Shown piece after piece: positions 41,893 to 51,050 of a DNA stretch of 64,000 bases. Positions within the stretch are counted from its first letter, which is position 1; the number at the start of each line of letters is the position of its first letter. The translations under genes and the position numbers were made by a program. The DNA is from Pontibacter sp. E15-1. GTDB lineage: Bacteria > Bacteroidota > Bacteroidia > Cytophagales > Hymenobacteraceae. The stretch is from the NCBI RefSeq assembly GCF_022601975.1, contig NZ_JAKVIR010000007.1, positions 107,954-171,953 on the forward strand. Direction: 5' to 3'. The notes under the pieces were generated by a model that made no database searches, was not told the origin of the DNA, and was given only the letters and a program-made list of their open reading frames with translations.

Positions 41893-42537
41893 ATGAAAAT
41901 AGCAATTATTGGTGCCAGCGGCAACATCGGTTCCAGAATCACCCAGGAAGCCCTGACCAGGGGGCACAACGTCACGGCCATCGTCCGGAACCCCGAGAAT
42001 GTGACCGAGGAAAGCGTTAGCCTGGAAGTGATTGAGGGCGATGTGCAGGATGTGTCGGCAATGGCCGCCTTCCTGAAAGGCCATGACGCCGTGGTCGTGT
42101 CTTATAGCCCGGGCTGGGAGCCGGACACAGAGTTCAGCAAGCACGTGGACGTGGCACAGAACGTGCTGCACGCTGCCCGGAAAGCAGCCGTGAACCGGGT
42201 AGTGAACGTAGGCGGCGCGGGTAGCCTCTACCTGGAGCCTGGCATCCAACTGGTGGACACGCCCGATTTTCCGGATGAGTGGCGCAGCGGGGCAGCCGCC
42301 CAGCGCGACTCCCTAAAGGTGTATGAGGCAGAGCAGGAGCTGGACTGGACATTTGTGAGCCCCGCCATCATCATCGAGCCGGGCGAGCGCACCGGCAAGT
42401 TCCGCTACAACACCGACAAGCCTGTGTTTGATGAGCGCGGCGAGAGCCGGATCTCCCGCCAGGATTTTGCCGTGGCCATCCTGAACGAGCTGGAGGATCC
42501 TCAGTATATCCGCCAGCGTTTCACGGTAGGGTACTAA
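41893..42537 (+). CDS. NmrA-like atypical short-chain dehydrogenase/NAD(P)-binding protein
   Basis: The start at 41893 (MKIAIIGASGNIGSRITQEA) gives 214 residues. GASGNIG at 8-14 is the nucleotide-binding loop of atypical SDRs (GxxGxxG). It resembles YwnB/NmrA-like proteins, with VIEGDVQDV near 55, a NVGGAGSLYLEPG stretch near 108 and DWTFVSPAIIIEPGERTG near 150, a segment typical of this subgroup. There is no classical YxxxK pair. A redox-sensing or reductase role is inferred. A long hairpin terminates the gene. Confidence 0.88.
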   Translation: MKIAIIGASGNIGSRITQEALTRGHNVTAIVRNPENVTEESVSLEVIEGDVQDVSAMAAFLKGHDAVVVSYSPGWEPDTEFSKHVDVAQNVLHAARKAAVNRVVNVGGAGSLYLEPGIQLVDTPDFPDEWRSGAAAQRDSLKVYEAEQELDWTFVSPAIIIEPGERTGKFRYNTDKPVFDERGESRISRQDFAVAILNELEDPQYIRQRFTVGY

Positions 42538-42566
42538 ACCTCAGGCTGTAGTTTAAAGTGAATTTC

Positions 42567-42608
42567 AAAAGGATAAGGGCCTGGCATGCGTCAGGCCCTT
42601 ATCCTTTT
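42567..42608 (+). terminator. 17-bp stem terminator
   Basis: AAAAGGATAAGGGCCTG (42567-42583) pairs perfectly with CAGGCCCTTATCCTTTT (42592-42608). The following bases 42609-42821 contain no gene that I can see. Confidence 0.85.
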
Positions 42609-42821
42609 GTGCTACATCGAGGGGTATGAAACAGGATTGTGTTGGCAGCGTAACACAGCGCACGGTTATACCCTGAATCGATGGATGGGTATACCGTCGA
42701 AAGGAAGAGGCCGCTCTCTCAAACTCTCTGGTTTCACCTATTTATACCTCTTTATATTTATACCCAACCCTCCTCTAGTTGCGCCAGAAAAACAGATGTA
42801 GGATGTGACATATTAACGGTG

Positions 42822-42829
42822 TACCTTTG
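42822..42829 (+). promoter_or_regulatory. -7 promoter box of the DEAD-box helicase gene, long leader
   Basis: TACCTTTG is an exact -7 match. A TGACA lies 17 bases upstream. A start near 42836 would give a leader of about 170 bases, long enough for structure-based (for example cold) control. Confidence 0.5.
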
Positions 42830-43006
42830 TGTTCTTCAACAACGGCATAGAACTATAAGCATGTTTTATGGGTTGAGGTAGAAACAACAGGTCGGGTATG
42901 GCCCGTGTGCCTATATAGCCCCATATAAGCACCATATCAAATTCCGGCCACTTCCCCGCTAAAGCAGTACACAAAGTGCTGCGCGGTTTCTTTTCAAAAT
43001 TAATGA

Positions 43007-44329
43007 ATGACATTCGAGAATCTTAACCTCATAGAGCCTATCCTTAAAGCTCTTAAAACAGAAGGATATACCACACCAACACCCATCCAGGCACAATCTA
43101 TTCCGCTTATACTTCAGAAGAGAGACATTTTAGGCTGCGCCCAGACGGGCACCGGTAAAACGGCGGCTTTCTCTATTCCGATCCTGCAGTTGCTTTCTGC
43201 CAAAAGCGGACAGCAGAACGATCGTTCGCCACGCAGAATTAAGTCACTTATCCTGACGCCGACGCGTGAACTGGCCCTGCAGATCGCAGACAGCCTGAGC
43301 GCCTATGGCAAGCACACAGGCCTGAAGCACACCGTGATATTTGGCGGTGTGTCGCAGCGCCCGCAAACTGACGCCCTGCGCGCCGGTATTGATATCCTGG
43401 TGGCCACACCGGGTCGTTTGCTCGACCTGATGGCCCAGAAATACGTGCACCTGGACCAGATCGAGATGTTCGTGCTGGACGAGGCCGACCGTATGCTGGA
43501 CATGGGCTTTGTGAATGATGTGCGTAAGGTGCTGAAAGTGCTGCCAGAGAAAAAGCAGTCGCTGTTCTTCTCGGCCACAATGGCCCCTGAGATCATGAAA
43601 CTGGCGGATACCATTCTGGTGAACCCTGCGAAAGTGGAAGTGACGCCGGTATCATCCACAGCGCATACCATCAAGCAGGCCCTGTATTATGTGAAGAAGG
43701 GCGACAAGAAAAACCTGTTGATCCACCTGCTGAAGGATGGCGAGATAGACCGTGCGCTGGTATTTACCCGTACCAAGCACGGCGCCGACCGCGTAGCCCG
43801 CGACATGAGCAAGGCTGGCGTGCAGGCCGAGGCCATTCATGGCAACAAGTCGCAGAACGCCCGAGTACGCGCCCTGGACAACTTCAAGAAGAGCCAGACA
43901 CGCGTGCTGGTAGCCACTGACATCGCTGCCCGCGGTATCGATGTGGACGACCTGTCGCATGTGATTAACTACGAGTTGCCCAACGAGCCGGAAACCTACG
44001 TGCACCGCATTGGCCGAACAGGCCGTGCCGGCGCAAGCGGTACCGCCCTGTCGTTCTGCGACGCCGAAGAAACCGCATACCTGATTAGCATCCAGAAACT
44101 GATCTCTAAGTCGGTTCCGGTAATTGACAACCACCCATACCCAATGACAGCCAAAGACTTTGCCGAGGCGGCCAGCACGGTAGCCCAGCAGAAAAAGCGC
44201 GGCGGAGGCGGTGGCCGACGCAACGGTTCTGGCGGCGGTGGCCCACGAAGAGAGGGCGCTGGTTCCGCAAGGCCAGCCAATGGCGGAAGCAGTCGCTGGA
44301 GCAACAAGCCAAAAACGAGGAGTGTATAA
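43007..44329 (+). CDS. rhlE: DEAD-box RNA helicase, RhlE type
   Basis: All superfamily 2 motifs are present in this 440-residue helicase: Q-motif near residues 18-26 ([11 protein letters not shown]), AQTGTGKT near 45, LTPTRELA near 84, DEAD near 158, SAT near 188 and [10 protein letters not shown] near 333. The C-terminus (about 390-440) is a low-complexity Gly/Arg tail, as in RhlE, that binds RNA. Such helicases act in ribosome assembly and RNA decay, often at low temperature. The long leader is compatible with that. Confidence 0.93.
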   Translation: MTFENLNLIEPILKALKTEGYTTPTPIQAQSIPLILQKRDILGCAQTGTGKTAAFSIPILQLLSAKSGQQNDRSPRRIKSLILTPTRELALQIADSLSAYGKHTGLKHTVIFGGVSQRPQTDALRAGIDILVATPGRLLDLMAQKYVHLDQIEMFVLDEADRMLDMGFVNDVRKVLKVLPEKKQSLFFSATMAPEIMKLADTILVNPAKVEVTPVSSTAHTIKQALYYVKKGDKKNLLIHLLKDGEIDRALVFTRTKHGADRVARDMSKAGVQAEAIHGNKSQNARVRALDNFKKSQTRVLVATDIAARGIDVDDLSHVINYELPNEPETYVHRIGRTGRAGASGTALSFCDAEETAYLISIQKLISKSVPVIDNHPYPMTAKDFAEAASTVAQQKKRGGGGGRRNGSGGGGPRREGAGSARPANGGSSRWSNKPKTRSV

Positions 44330-44353
44330 AACTTCTCAAGCGATATTTTAGTA

Positions 44354-44389
44354 AAAAACCCCTGTCGGTACATACCGGCAGGGGTTTTT
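44354..44389 (+). terminator. Hairpin terminator after the helicase
   Basis: AAAAACCCCTG (44354-44364) pairs with CAGGGGTTTTT (44379-44389), and the loop holds a further CGGTA/TACCG stem. Confidence 0.85.
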
Positions 44390-44402
44390 ATTTGTCTGAA
44401 AG

Positions 44403-44451
44403 GCCTTATACGCCACAAGACCTCACAGTGTCCGGAGGACCTGTGAGTGTC
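44403..44451 (+). repeat. REP-like palindromic element A
   Basis: This 49-base element contains CTCACAG-T-GTCC-GGA-GGAC-CTGTGAG, a hairpin with one bulged T. Element B is its reverse complement at 47 of 49 positions. The pair A/B forms a doublet upstream of the RAYT gene. Confidence 0.75.
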
Positions 44452-44572
44452 AGGACAGCTACGGAGCATCAATAAAAGTCCAGATTAACCAAAAGAGGTT
44501 TGCGTAGTTTGATTCTGTAAGCCTAGGCCTGCGAAACCAAGTTTTTCACACTAAAAACTGCTTTTATTATCA

Positions 44573-44621
44573 GACACTCACAGGTCCTTCGGACACTGTG
44601 AGGTCTTGTGGTGTATAAGGC
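44573..44621 (-). repeat. REP-like palindromic element B
   Basis: An inverted copy of element A with two changes. It ends 3 bases before the RAYT start codon. Confidence 0.75.
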
Positions 44622-44624
44622 AAA

Positions 44625-45239
44625 ATGCAGGAAATAGTAAAGCTCGAACCGTCAAGGTATTACCACATCTACACGCGGGGTAATAACAAGGAAACCATCT
44701 TCAAGGCACCAGACAACTTTAACTTATTTCTGCAGCTTTTCAAAAAGTACATCGCGCCGTATGCCGCTACCTACGCCTACTGCCTTTTACCGAACCACGT
44801 ACATTTTCTTATCTGCGTAAATGAGGCAGAAAGCTTAACTGTTTATGATCCGGTCACGCAGAAGCCTTTTAAAATTGACTTGCAGCGTCAGTTTTCGCAT
44901 CTCTTTAACGCCTATACCAAAACCATCAATACCCGGTATGGCCGGACAGGTAGCCTGTTCCAGGAGCGTTTCAAACGGAAAGAAGTAACATCTGAGTTAT
45001 ACTTCACCAGGCTAATCCAATACATCCATTTCAACCCGCAGCACCACGGCCTCATTGATGTTTTCAGCGAGTGGCCATATTCCTCTTACCATAGTCTGCT
45101 ATCCAAGAGCAAAACACTGCTGCAGCGCGAAACAGTAATCGCATGGTTCGGAGGAAGCGCGGAGTTTAGAAAATTTCACGAAGAAAACGCTGCTGAGTTC
45201 AAAGCCATCGTACAATTGATAGCTGATGACGATGTCTGA
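44625..45239 (+). CDS. REP-associated tyrosine transposase (RAYT)
   Basis: This 204-residue Y1 HUH transposase-like protein has HVHF at residues 58-61, the metal-binding HUH motif. The RAYT hallmarks GRTGSLFQERFKRKEV near 107 and YIHFNPQHHGL near 137 carry the candidate catalytic Tyr. The end WPYSSYHSL is also typical. RAYTs bind, nick and spread REP hairpins. Here the gene lies exactly between two inverted REP pairs (elements A/B and C/D), the arrangement expected for a REP-RAYT locus. It appears intact. Confidence 0.9.
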   Translation: MQEIVKLEPSRYYHIYTRGNNKETIFKAPDNFNLFLQLFKKYIAPYAATYAYCLLPNHVHFLICVNEAESLTVYDPVTQKPFKIDLQRQFSHLFNAYTKTINTRYGRTGSLFQERFKRKEVTSELYFTRLIQYIHFNPQHHGLIDVFSEWPYSSYHSLLSKSKTLLQRETVIAWFGGSAEFRKFHEENAAEFKAIVQLIADDDV

Positions 45240-45258
45240 GAGGAACAGTGCTATTCCC

Positions 45259-45293
45259 CAGACCTCACAGCGTGCGCAGCTCCTGTGAGTGTC
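45259..45293 (+). repeat. REP-like palindromic element C (diverged)
   Basis: AGACCTCACAG ... CTGTGAGTGTC keeps the outer stem of element A, with a changed loop (CGTGCGCAGCTC). It lies 20 bases after the RAYT stop. Confidence 0.65.
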
Positions 45294-45350
45294 GGTTTAA
45301 TAGTAGTTTTATATACTTCATAATCTGCAATTCTACCGCTTTCACTTCCA

Positions 45351-45405
45351 GACACTCACAGGTCCTCCAGACACTCACAGGTCCTCCGGACACTGTGAGG
45401 TCTGG
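45351..45405 (-). repeat. REP-like element D with tandem half-duplication
   Basis: GACACTCACAGGTCCTCC occurs twice in tandem (45351 and 45370), and the second copy runs on into the complete hairpin ending GGTCTGG. It is inverted relative to element C. It ends two bases before the stop codon of the EamA gene. Confidence 0.7.
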
Positions 45406-45406
45406 C

Positions 45407-46321
45407 TTAGGCTGTCTTTTCTTGCGCGGTTACTGATACGTTCTGCCGCGTGCGGCTTACCAGGTATACGCCTGCGAAGATCAGGAGCGCATATAGTCCT
45501 TTCTGAAGCGTGAAGACGTCGCGGCCGAAGCCCACTGCGATCAGGATGGCCAGCAAGGGCTGCAGGTAGATATAGGCCCCAACCAGCGAGGGATTGGCGT
45601 ACCGCAGCGCCCAGGTGTTCAGTAAATAGGCCACCACCGTGACGGCCAGCACCATAAAGGCGATGGCCAGCCAGATAGCGGTCGGGAAGGTGCTGTAGTC
45701 TGGGGCCAGTAGCTGCGACCAGCCGAACGGCACCACCACTACGGCACCCACCGCGAACACCCGGCTCACGATGGTGATGGCCTGGTAACGCTGCATCAGC
45801 GGCTTTACGAGCACCAGATACATGCCGAAGGCCATGGCATTCACCACAATCAACAGGTCGCCGTAAAAGTTGCCCGTGGTGCTTTCGCTGCGGGAGGTAT
45901 AAATCAGGAGCAGCGCCCCGGTGCAGGCAATGGCGATGCCCGCCACCTTGCGCAGGCTTACCCGCTCTTTAAGCAGGATGGCAGAGAAAATCAGCACTAC
46001 CACCGGCACGATTACCATCAGCAGGGCGGCATTGATCGGGGCGGTCAGGTTGAGCCCTGCGAAAAAACAGAGTTGGTTGATGGCCACGCCTGTGATGCCG
46101 CAGGCTACCGTGCGCAGGTTGTCGGCCCTGCCCACGATCTTCTCCTTCACCACCAACCTCGAAAACACCCCAAAAACGAGCGCCGCCGACACCACCCGGA
46201 TCACAATCAGCCCAAAGGGCCCCACATAATCGGGCATTACTTCTTTGGCGATGCTGTAATTACTCCCGTAGATGAGCGCCACCAGAAACAGCGACGCATG
46301 CACTTGCACCTGTTTATTCAT
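45407..46321 (-). CDS. EamA/DMT-family transporter
   Basis: The 304-residue protein has ten transmembrane segments in two EamA repeats. The first begins LFLVALIYGSNYSIAKEVMP and the second includes LLIVVNAMAFGMYLVLVKPL. EamA proteins are drug/metabolite exporters, often for amino acids or nucleosides; the substrate is unknown. A -7 box lies 5 bases before the ATG. The gene ends inside the REP-bearing region, showing that the REP/RAYT unit inserted just beyond its stop. Confidence 0.9.
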   Translation of the reverse strand: MNKQVQVHASLFLVALIYGSNYSIAKEVMPDYVGPFGLIVIRVVSAALVFGVFSRLVVKEKIVGRADNLRTVACGITGVAINQLCFFAGLNLTAPINAALLMVIVPVVVLIFSAILLKERVSLRKVAGIAIACTGALLLIYTSRSESTTGNFYGDLLIVVNAMAFGMYLVLVKPLMQRYQAITIVSRVFAVGAVVVVPFGWSQLLAPDYSTFPTAIWLAIAFMVLAVTVVAYLLNTWALRYANPSLVGAYIYLQPLLAILIAVGFGRDVFTLQKGLYALLIFAGVYLVSRTRQNVSVTAQEKTA

Positions 46322-46325
46322 GGTA

Positions 46326-46333
46326 CAAAGTTA
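46326..46333 (-). promoter_or_regulatory. -7 promoter box abutting the EamA gene
   Basis: The minus strand reads TAACTTTG (TAnnTTTG), ending 5 bases before the ATG at 46321, which points to a leaderless message. Confidence 0.5.
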
Positions 46334-46389
46334 GGTGCTTTTTACCCGAAACCGTATATAGGGCAGGACTCAAACGCAATTCAAATTAA

Positions 46390-47556
46390 ATGTTGAAAGA
46401 TTTACCTGTGACCGTACGGCGGTCTATTGAAGTGATGGGGCTGTTCTTCTTGGGATGGCTCGTGGTTCTGGGCAAGGATATGCTCGCCCCTTTGTTTATG
46501 GCGTTTTTCCTGAGCATCATGTTGCTGCCCATCTTCCGATTCCTGATAAAGCGGCGGCTGCCCGAAATGCTTGCCATTGGCATCAGCCTGCTGGTTCTGA
46601 TTGTAGCGGTAAGCGGGATCCTGTGGTTCTTCTCGTTTCAGATCGCCAACCTGGTATCTGATTTTCCCACCATCCAGAAAAATGTGATGACGCACTTGCA
46701 CGCGCTAAGTGCCTGGATAGAGGATATTTCCCCACTCTCCACCGAAGAGCAGACGAGCTTTCTCAGTGAGCAGAGCAGCAGGCTGCTGAGCTATGCGGGT
46801 AATTTGCTCAGTGGGGCTGCGCTTTCCCTCACCGGTATTTTTGTTTTCCTTGGCTTGGTGCCCATCTACATATTCCTTTTCCTGTTCTACAAAAACCTGC
46901 TGTTGCGCTTTGTGTTCCTGTGGTTCCCGAAAGCCAATCACGAGAAAGTGCAGGAAGCCATGCGCGAGATGGAGGTCATCATCAAAAGCTACCTTTTTGG
47001 CCTGCTCATCCAGGTGAGTTATATGACCGTTTTGCTGGGCGGCATTCTGATGATCATCGGGATCAAGCATGCCTTGCTGATTGGGGTGATCTTTGCGTTC
47101 CTGAACCTCATACCCTATGTGGGGGCGCTGTTGGGCAATATCATCGGCGTGTTGCTGACCCTGGCATCCTCGTCTGAGCTGTGGCCCATTGTCACGGTGC
47201 TGGGCGTGATCGCCGCCGTGCAGTTCCTGGACAATAACATCCTGATGCCGCGGATTGTGGGATCGAAGGTGAAGATAAACGCACTGGCCACCATCGTGGG
47301 CGTTATCGTGGGCGGCGAAATAGCGGGCGTGATTGGCATGTTCCTCTCGTTGCCGATCATTGCCGTGCTCAAGATTATATTCGACAGAACGGAGCTCTTC
47401 AAGCAGTGGGGTGTCTTGTTTGGCGATGAACGGCCGGAGCGGAGCCCCATGGTGGACCGGTCGATGCGGCAAAACAGCAAGGAGGTGAAGCGGCAGCTGG
47501 AGCACGAAAACAAGATAGAGCCAACTGGACCCGATGGGAAAATGCCCCAAGGCTGA
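46390..47556 (+). CDS. AI-2E/PerM-family membrane transporter, copy 2
   Basis: This 388-residue polytopic protein has eight membrane segments, a soluble loop near 90-130, and the family region KHALLIGVIFAFLNLIPYVGALLGN near 220-244. Later come NNILMPRIVGSKVKINALATI and GGEIAGVIGMFLSLPI. A polar C-terminal extension (about 350-388, rich in Glu, Lys and Arg) is longer than in the copy at 14127. Substrate unknown. A hairpin terminator follows, then rarA. Confidence 0.9.
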   Translation: MLKDLPVTVRRSIEVMGLFFLGWLVVLGKDMLAPLFMAFFLSIMLLPIFRFLIKRRLPEMLAIGISLLVLIVAVSGILWFFSFQIANLVSDFPTIQKNVMTHLHALSAWIEDISPLSTEEQTSFLSEQSSRLLSYAGNLLSGAALSLTGIFVFLGLVPIYIFLFLFYKNLLLRFVFLWFPKANHEKVQEAMREMEVIIKSYLFGLLIQVSYMTVLLGGILMIIGIKHALLIGVIFAFLNLIPYVGALLGNIIGVLLTLASSSELWPIVTVLGVIAAVQFLDNNILMPRIVGSKVKINALATIVGVIVGGEIAGVIGMFLSLPIIAVLKIIFDRTELFKQWGVLFGDERPERSPMVDRSMRQNSKEVKRQLEHENKIEPTGPDGKMPQG

Positions 47557-47580
47557 TCAAGTTTGGGCTGACACAGAGAG

Positions 47581-47611
47581 GAGGTGCGCTATACCAAGTA
47601 TGGCGCACCTC
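47581..47611 (+). terminator. Hairpin terminator between the transporter and rarA
   Basis: GAGGTGCGC (47581-47589) pairs with GCGCACCTC (47603-47611), followed by TTTG. Confidence 0.65.
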
Positions 47612-47627
47612 TTTGCCTTCTAATTCG

Positions 47628-47635
47628 TAGCTTTG
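47628..47635 (+). promoter_or_regulatory. -7 promoter box of rarA
   Basis: TAGCTTTG fits TAnnTTTG; a start near 47642 leaves a leader of about 27 bases. Confidence 0.5.
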
Positions 47636-47668
47636 TCTTGAACAGAACCCGGAGAAAGACTAGAGCAG

Positions 47669-48937
47669 ATGAACCATCCGAACACACCGCTTGCCGAGCG
47701 CATGCGCCCCCACAACCTGGACCAATATTACGGCCAGAAACACCTGGTAGGGCCCAACGGCATCCTGCGTCGCTACATCGAGGGCGGCGTCATCCCATCC
47801 ATGATCTTGTGGGGCCCTCCCGGCGTGGGCAAAACCACGCTGGCCAACATCATCGCCAACCAGATGAAAGTGCCCTTTGTGGCCCTCAGCGCCATCAACT
47901 CCGGGGTAAAGGATATTCGGGAGGTAATCGAGCAGGCCAGGAAGCGGCAGGGCACCGTGCTGTTTATCGACGAGATTCACCGCTTCAACAAGTCGCAGCA
48001 GGATGCGCTGCTGGGAGCTGTGGAGAAAGGCATCGTCACGCTGGTGGGCGCCACCACCGAGAACCCCTCGTTTGAGGTGATCTCAGCCTTGCTGTCGCGC
48101 TGCCAGGTATACATCCTCAAGCACCTGACCAAAGACGAGCTGATAGAGCTGGTAGACCAGGCGCTGGCCCAGGACGAATGGCTGCGCCAACGGCAGGTGC
48201 GGGTGCAGGAGTATGAGGCGTTGCTGACCATATCGGGCGGCGATGCGCGCAAGCTGCTGAACCTGCTCGAGATTGTGGCGGAAGGAGAGAAGGCCGGAGA
48301 GGTGGTGGTGACCAACGAGCTGGTGAAGCACGTGGCCCAGCAGAACATCGTGATGTATGACAAGTCGGGGGAGATGCACTACGACCTGGTGTCGGCCTAC
48401 ATCAAATCCATCCGCGGTTCCGACCCGAACGCCGCCGTATACTGGCTGGCGCGCATGATTGAGGGCGGCGAAGACCCCAAGTTTATCGCCCGGCGGCTGC
48501 TCATTGCTGCCTCCGAGGATATTGGGCTGGCCAACTCCAACGCGCTGCTGATGGCCACCTCGTGTTTCCAGGCAGTGCAGATGATTGGTTACCCCGAGGC
48601 CGAGATCATCCTGTCGCAGTGCACGGTATACCTGGCTACGTCGCCCAAGAGCAACGCATCCTACAAGGCCATCAAGCAGGCGCGGGCGCTGGTGCAGCAA
48701 ACCGGCAACCTGCCTGTGCCGCTCCATATCCGGAACGCGCCCACCAAGCTGATGAAGGAAATCGGGTATGGCAACAACTACAAATACGCCCACGACTACG
48801 AGGGAAACTTTGTGCAGCAGGAGTTTATGCCGCCCGAGCTCAGCAGTAACGCCTTCTACCAGCCCGGCCAGAATGGCCGGGAGAATGAAATGCGCAAGCA
48901 GCTGCAGGCACAGTGGGGGAAGAAGTATAAATACTAA
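47669..48937 (+). CDS. rarA: Replication-associated recombination protein RarA (MgsA)
   Basis: RarA is a clamp-loader-like AAA+ ATPase that acts at stalled replication forks. In the 422 residues the N-terminus PLAERMRPHNLDQYYGQKHL is diagnostic. Walker A is GPPGVGKTT near 49-57, Walker B VLFIDEIHRF near 95, sensor 1 GATTEN near 128 and the arginine finger region ALLSRCQVY near 140. The C-terminal domain (about 250-420) has the family's RGSDPNAAVYWLARMIEGGE and EDIGLANS motifs. It is monocistronic. Confidence 0.95.
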   Translation: MNHPNTPLAERMRPHNLDQYYGQKHLVGPNGILRRYIEGGVIPSMILWGPPGVGKTTLANIIANQMKVPFVALSAINSGVKDIREVIEQARKRQGTVLFIDEIHRFNKSQQDALLGAVEKGIVTLVGATTENPSFEVISALLSRCQVYILKHLTKDELIELVDQALAQDEWLRQRQVRVQEYEALLTISGGDARKLLNLLEIVAEGEKAGEVVVTNELVKHVAQQNIVMYDKSGEMHYDLVSAYIKSIRGSDPNAAVYWLARMIEGGEDPKFIARRLLIAASEDIGLANSNALLMATSCFQAVQMIGYPEAEIILSQCTVYLATSPKSNASYKAIKQARALVQQTGNLPVPLHIRNAPTKLMKEIGYGNNYKYAHDYEGNFVQQEFMPPELSSNAFYQPGQNGRENEMRKQLQAQWGKKYKY

Positions 48938-49159
48938 TTACGGGTTCCTCGTTACGAATTCCGAGTTGGCAGGGGTGTCGCATGGAGATAGAGATGCCAT
49001 ATCCTGCCCTGCTTTATACCTATTAATGTGTGAAATACACTTTAGTTCTCTTAGATTTAAGACTCGGAACGCGGAACCCAAAACTCGGAATTCCTTAAAG
49101 TTGGTCTATAAAAAGGTGGAGTTGGTCGAGAAGCTGGGAATCGGCTGAACAAATTGGCC
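48938..49159. other. Intergenic stretch with short repeats
   Basis: TAATTACGGGTTCC near 48937 also occurs near 31558, after the VWA gene start. A GGAACCC/CTCGGAATTCC segment at 49073-49096 is a partial inverse of it. No gene was found. Confidence 0.4.
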
Positions 49160-49167
49160 TATTTTTG
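49160..49167 (+). promoter_or_regulatory. -7 promoter box of sppA
   Basis: TATTTTTG lies 66 bases before ATG 49234. No -33 box at the normal spacing was found. Confidence 0.45.
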
Positions 49168-49233
49168 TATATTGCTATAGAGATGTATGCAATCACCTGT
49201 TCAAAATCATACCATAATTAACCTATATACACG

Positions 49234-50997
49234 ATGCTAAGTTTTCTGAAATATGTGTTGGCGACGATTGTCGGACTGCTCGTATTCTTTTTTATTGGAG
49301 TGTTACTGCTGATCGGCATTGCGGCCAGTTCTGCCTCATCGGATGAAGTGAAGGTGGCCGAAGGGTCGGTGCTGGAGCTGAAACTGGACAAGCCCATCGC
49401 GGAGCGTGACCCGGACAACCCGTTCGCGGAGCTTGGCTTCTCCTTCGGCGCTTTTTCGAGCACGGATGGCCTCGACGAGATCAAGATCGCCATACGCCGA
49501 GCCAAGGCTGATGACAATGTGGAGGGGATTTTCCTGAACATGACCTTTGTGGATGCCGGTATGGCCAAGCTGGAGGAGATCCGCAATGAGCTGATCGACT
49601 TCAAGAAGTCGGGCAAGTTTGTGGTTTCCTATGCCGACGTGTCTACTGAAAAAGCGTATTACCTCGCCTCCGTGGCGGATAAAATCTACCTGAATCCGGT
49701 GGGCACGGTGGAGTTTAACGGGATGAGCTCGGAGATGTATTTCTTTAAGCGCATGCTCGACAAACTGGGCATCGAGGCGCAGATCTTCAAGGTAGGCACG
49801 TATAAAAGCGCGGTGGAGCCTTTCTTCCTGGAGCAGGCCAGCGAGGCCAACCGCGAGCAGCTCAACTCCTTCCTGAACTCCATCAACAACTACCAGTTGC
49901 AGCAGATTGCCAAGTCGCGCTCGGTGCAGGTGTCTGAGCTGAAAAACGTGCAGGACAACCTGCTGGTACGTGACCCGGCTGACGCGAAGAAGTACAACCT
50001 GATCACCGACGTGGGGTATTACGACGAGGCCATCAACTACATGAAAGACAAGATCGGCATCCCGGAGACCGATAAGATGGAACTGGTGCAGCTCAAGAAA
50101 TACAAGAAGGTAAAGGGAAACATTGAAGTGAGCACCTCTAAAAACCGCATCGCCGTAATCTACGCCGAAGGCGACATTGTTGATGGCGACGGAGATGAGG
50201 ACAATATCGGCAGCCGACGCTTTGCCGATGCCCTGCGCGACGCGCGCCTGGACGAAAAAGTGAAAGCGGTCGTGCTGCGCATCAGCTCGCCGGGTGGCAG
50301 CGCCCTGGCCTCGGACGTAATCTGGCGCGAGGTACAGCTGACGCGGGAGAAGAAGCCGGTCATCGCCTCCATGTCGGATGTGGCGGCCTCAGGGGGCTAC
50401 TACATCGCGATGGGCTGCGATACCATTGTGGCGCACCCTAACACCATTACGGGCAGTATCGGCGTGTTCGGTGTAATCCCGAACGTGAAGGGCTTCCTGA
50501 ACGACAAGCTGGGCATAACGGTAGACCACGTGAGTACCGGCAAGTTCTCGGACATGCCGACCATTACCCGCCCCATGACGGCGCAGGAGCAGGAGATTGT
50601 GCAGCACCAGATCGACCAGATTTACGAGACCTTCACCAGCAAGGCCGCAAAGGGCCGCAACATGAGCCAGGACAAGCTGAAGGAGTATGCCTCCGGCCGC
50701 GTATGGTCTGGTATCGAGGCGAAGCAGCGCAACCTTGTCGATGTGTTTGGCGGACTGGAGGATGCCATCGCCATCGCCGCCAAAAAAGCCAACATCGAAG
50801 ACGATTACCGCCTGAAGGCCCTGCCGGCACGCAAGTCGTTTATCGAGGAAATGTTCGGGAACCTGGGAGCACAGGCCCGGGAGCAATCCATCAAGGCAGA
50901 GATGGGGGAGTTATACCCTTATTACAAGCTATACAAGAAGGTGGGCACGCTACAGGGTGCGCAAGCCCGCATGCCTTACGACTTGAGCATAGAGTAA
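49234..50997 (+). CDS. sppA: Signal peptide peptidase SppA, 67-kDa type
   Basis: SppA degrades cleaved signal peptides in the inner membrane. The product is 587 residues with an N-terminal anchor (about residues 8-32). The protein is a double-length S49 peptidase. The catalytic Lys lies in GTYKSAVEPFF near residue 190 of the first half. The Ser is in SDVAASGGYYIA near residue 385 of the second half, preceded by SSPGGSALASD. This Lys-Ser dyad split over two repeats is the E. coli type. A terminator and the purine phosphorylase gene follow. Confidence 0.95.
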   Translation: MLSFLKYVLATIVGLLVFFFIGVLLLIGIAASSASSDEVKVAEGSVLELKLDKPIAERDPDNPFAELGFSFGAFSSTDGLDEIKIAIRRAKADDNVEGIFLNMTFVDAGMAKLEEIRNELIDFKKSGKFVVSYADVSTEKAYYLASVADKIYLNPVGTVEFNGMSSEMYFFKRMLDKLGIEAQIFKVGTYKSAVEPFFLEQASEANREQLNSFLNSINNYQLQQIAKSRSVQVSELKNVQDNLLVRDPADAKKYNLITDVGYYDEAINYMKDKIGIPETDKMELVQLKKYKKVKGNIEVSTSKNRIAVIYAEGDIVDGDGDEDNIGSRRFADALRDARLDEKVKAVVLRISSPGGSALASDVIWREVQLTREKKPVIASMSDVAASGGYYIAMGCDTIVAHPNTITGSIGVFGVIPNVKGFLNDKLGITVDHVSTGKFSDMPTITRPMTAQEQEIVQHQIDQIYETFTSKAAKGRNMSQDKLKEYASGRVWSGIEAKQRNLVDVFGGLEDAIAIAAKKANIEDDYRLKALPARKSFIEEMFGNLGAQAREQSIKAEMGELYPYYKLYKKVGTLQGAQARMPYDLSIE

Positions 50998-51014
50998 ACC
51001 ACACAGGTATAAAT

Positions 51015-51050
51015 AAAAGCCGCTGCCGGAGCATATCCGCAGCGGCTTTT
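51015..51050 (+). terminator. Hairpin terminator after sppA
   Basis: AAAAGCCGCTG (51015-51025) pairs with CAGCGGCTTTT (51040-51050), with an inner CGGA/TCCG stem. Confidence 0.85.

Noticed and set aside
44403-45405. CRISPR-like array around 44.4-45.4 kb
   Set aside because: The repeats are inverted, few and unevenly spaced around a RAYT gene, so they are REP elements rather than CRISPR repeats.
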